Assembly (NCBI GenBank): GCA_947174215.1
Contig: CAMWIB010000064.1
Location: 1 to 6,302, forward strand
Source of the DNA: an uncultured Clostridia bacterium
GTDB taxonomy: Bacteria; Bacillota; Clostridia; Christensenellales; CAG-917
DNA length: 6,302 bases
Direction of reading: 5' to 3'
A program made the position numbers and the translations under genes. Shown here piece after piece: positions 5,333 through 6,302 of the stretch (within the stretch, counting starts at the first letter, position 1; each line of letters begins with the position of its first letter). The notes below the pieces were generated by a model that was given only the letters and a program-made list of their open reading frames with translations, was not told where the DNA came from and ran no database searches.

Positions 5333-5336
5333 ACAG

Positions 5337-6302
5337 ATGAAACATACCACCAAACGTAATATAATCATCGTGGTTGCCATAGTTATAGTGATTATCGCCG
5401 CCATCGCTTTGGCGTATTCACTCAGTGCGCCCAAGGAAATAAACTATACGGGTGACAAGGACAGCCTTCAATATTGGCTCTACGAGGGTAAAATCGAGAG
5501 CTTAGAGGTCAACGGCTCATACTCCGTAAACATAAAGGTTGTCGGCGATAGCAAATATAAGTATTATGCAAACATTCCGTCGCGTGCGGTCTTGCAGGAC
5601 AATATCGAGGAATGGGCAAAGCTCGTCGAAGAATATAACTCCTATGCGGCGGATAACTGCCGTAAGGTAACAATCAAGTACAACGACCCGTCAAGCGGTT
5701 CGATGATATCGAGCATACTCGTGCCGATTCTTCTTTATATCGTGATTGCTGTAATTTTCGTGATTATTCTTCGCCGCTCGATGGGCGCGAACAATCAGGC
5801 GATGAACTTCGGCAAGACGACGGCGAATCAGGTGCGCGATATAAAGGTGCGCTTTGGCGACGTCGCCGGTGCGGATGAGGAAAAGCAGGAGCTTCAAGAG
5901 ATTGTTGACTTCTTGAAGCACCCCAAGAAATATACGGATATCGGCGCGCGTATTCCCCGCGGCGTACTCCTCGTAGGGCCTCCCGGAACAGGTAAGACCT
6001 TATTTGCAAAAGCGGTTGCGGGCGAGGCGGACGTGCCGTTCTTCTCTATCAGCGGTTCAGACTTCGTTGAAATGTTCGTTGGCGTCGGCGCTTCGCGTGT
6101 TCGTGACTTGTTCGACCAAGCAAAAAAGAATATGCCGTGCATCATCTTCATTGACGAAATTGACGCGGTTGGCAGACAGAGAGGCGCAGGTCTTGGCGGC
6201 GGCAACGATGAGAGAGAGCAACCCCTCAACCAGTTGCTCGTACAGATGGACGGCTTCGAGGCAAGTAGCTCAATCATCGTTATGGCGGCGACCAACCGTG
6301 CG
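5337..6302 (+). CDS. ftsH: ATP-dependent zinc metalloprotease FtsH (N-terminal 322 residues, cut by window edge)
   Basis: FtsH is a membrane-anchored hexameric AAA+ protease that extracts and degrades misfolded membrane proteins and short-lived regulators. Membrane helix 1 covers about residues 8-30, followed by a small outer domain at 31-124 and helix 2 at 125-146. The AAA+ module begins near 170 with VRFGDVAGADEEKQEL. Walker A is GPPGTGKT at 214-221, the pore loop is MFVGVG at 246-251, and Walker B is IIFIDE at 269-274 followed by IDAVGRQRG. The sensor region ATNR is at 318-321, where the window ends. The rest of the AAA+ domain and the zinc protease domain with its HExxH site lie beyond the edge and cannot be judged. 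The conserved motif usually read as HDEREQTLNQLL is NDEREQPLNQLL here (290-301), with proline at 296. The gene has its own consensus promoter and a strong ribosome site. Confidence 0.97.
   Translation, partial: MKHTTKRNIIIVVAIVIVIIAAIALAYSLSAPKEINYTGDKDSLQYWLYEGKIESLEVNGSYSVNIKVVGDSKYKYYANIPSRAVLQDNIEEWAKLVEEYNSYAADNCRKVTIKYNDPSSGSMISSILVPILLYIVIAVIFVIILRRSMGANNQAMNFGKTTANQVRDIKVRFGDVAGADEEKQELQEIVDFLKHPKKYTDIGARIPRGVLLVGPPGTGKTLFAKAVAGEADVPFFSISGSDFVEMFVGVGASRVRDLFDQAKKNMPCIIFIDEIDAVGRQRGAGLGGGNDEREQPLNQLLVQMDGFEASSSIIVMAATNRA

Larger units (their letters stand above)
4971..5336. other. 366-bp intergenic region between yyaC and ftsH
   Basis: No convincing gene lies here on either strand. 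In order it holds a strong terminator hairpin (5000-5027), a purine-rich patch with the mini-hairpin CCC-GAA-GGG (5053-5061), and a second hairpin (5113-5135). These are followed by an AT-rich stretch with three copies of TATA(A)GCG (5171, 5195 and 5236) and the ftsH promoter (5253-5299). Open frames of 61 and 90 residues on the minus strand (4907-5092 and 4879-5151) overlap each other, run through the terminator and the yyaC end, and have no ribosome site or known family. I treat them as non-coding. The stretch 4975-5140 has the look of a dispersed intergenic repeat, but only one copy is in the window. Confidence 0.6.

Noticed and set aside
5894..6295. Minus-strand frame of 133 residues opposite ftsH
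   Set aside because: It is a shadow of the highly conserved FtsH AAA+ domain.

Overview
The window looks like chromosomal DNA from a low-to-moderate GC Bacillota, most likely a Clostridia-type lineage with a sporulation ancestry. The grounds are a YyaC-family (DUF1256) protein, a consensus housekeeping promoter (TTGACA-N17-TATAAT), purine-rich Shine-Dalgarno sites, a CvpA-family membrane protein and FtsH. No tRNA, rRNA, CRISPR array, transposase or phage gene was seen. The taxonomic placement is inference.

Layout from left to right. (1) Positions 1-3192, minus strand: one uninterrupted reading frame of 1064 codons that runs off the left edge. It encodes a giant, membrane-anchored, probably extracytoplasmic protein with no domain I recognise. 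It is built from degenerate repeats of two kinds: a helical unit of about 30-35 residues ending in a (L/M)-(S/T)-(V/I/L)-G-D-(I/L)-(I/L) signature, and a tyrosine-rich, probably beta unit. (2) Positions 3193-3402: a gap dense in short inverted repeats, with two copies of a 35-bp direct repeat (34/35 identical) and a 12-bp perfect palindrome. (3) Positions 3403-4176, minus strand: a CvpA-family membrane protein with four membrane segments and an enlarged outer loop. (4) Positions 4177-4340: a divergent control region with a good sigma-A-type promoter facing left, a possible sporulation sigma-E-like promoter also facing left, a weaker candidate facing right, and two pairs of 10-bp-spaced direct repeats. 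(5) Positions 4341-4970, plus strand: a YyaC/DUF1256 protein related to the germination-protease/hydrogenase-maturation-protease fold. (6) Positions 4971-5336: a non-coding stretch with a strong terminator hairpin, further small hairpins and the ftsH promoter. (7) Positions 5337 to the right edge, plus strand: the first 322 codons of ftsH, ending within the AAA+ domain.

The two left-hand genes point the same way and both encode membrane proteins, so they may be co-expressed. However, 210 bp and a possible promoter lie between them. yyaC and ftsH point the other way and are separated by a terminator and a new promoter, so they are probably separate transcripts. The least explained object is the giant modular protein. 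The rest is mostly recognisable core biology with some local oddities: a Thr-to-Pro change in a conserved FtsH motif, and a divergent YyaC that lacks the usual GTD aspartate.
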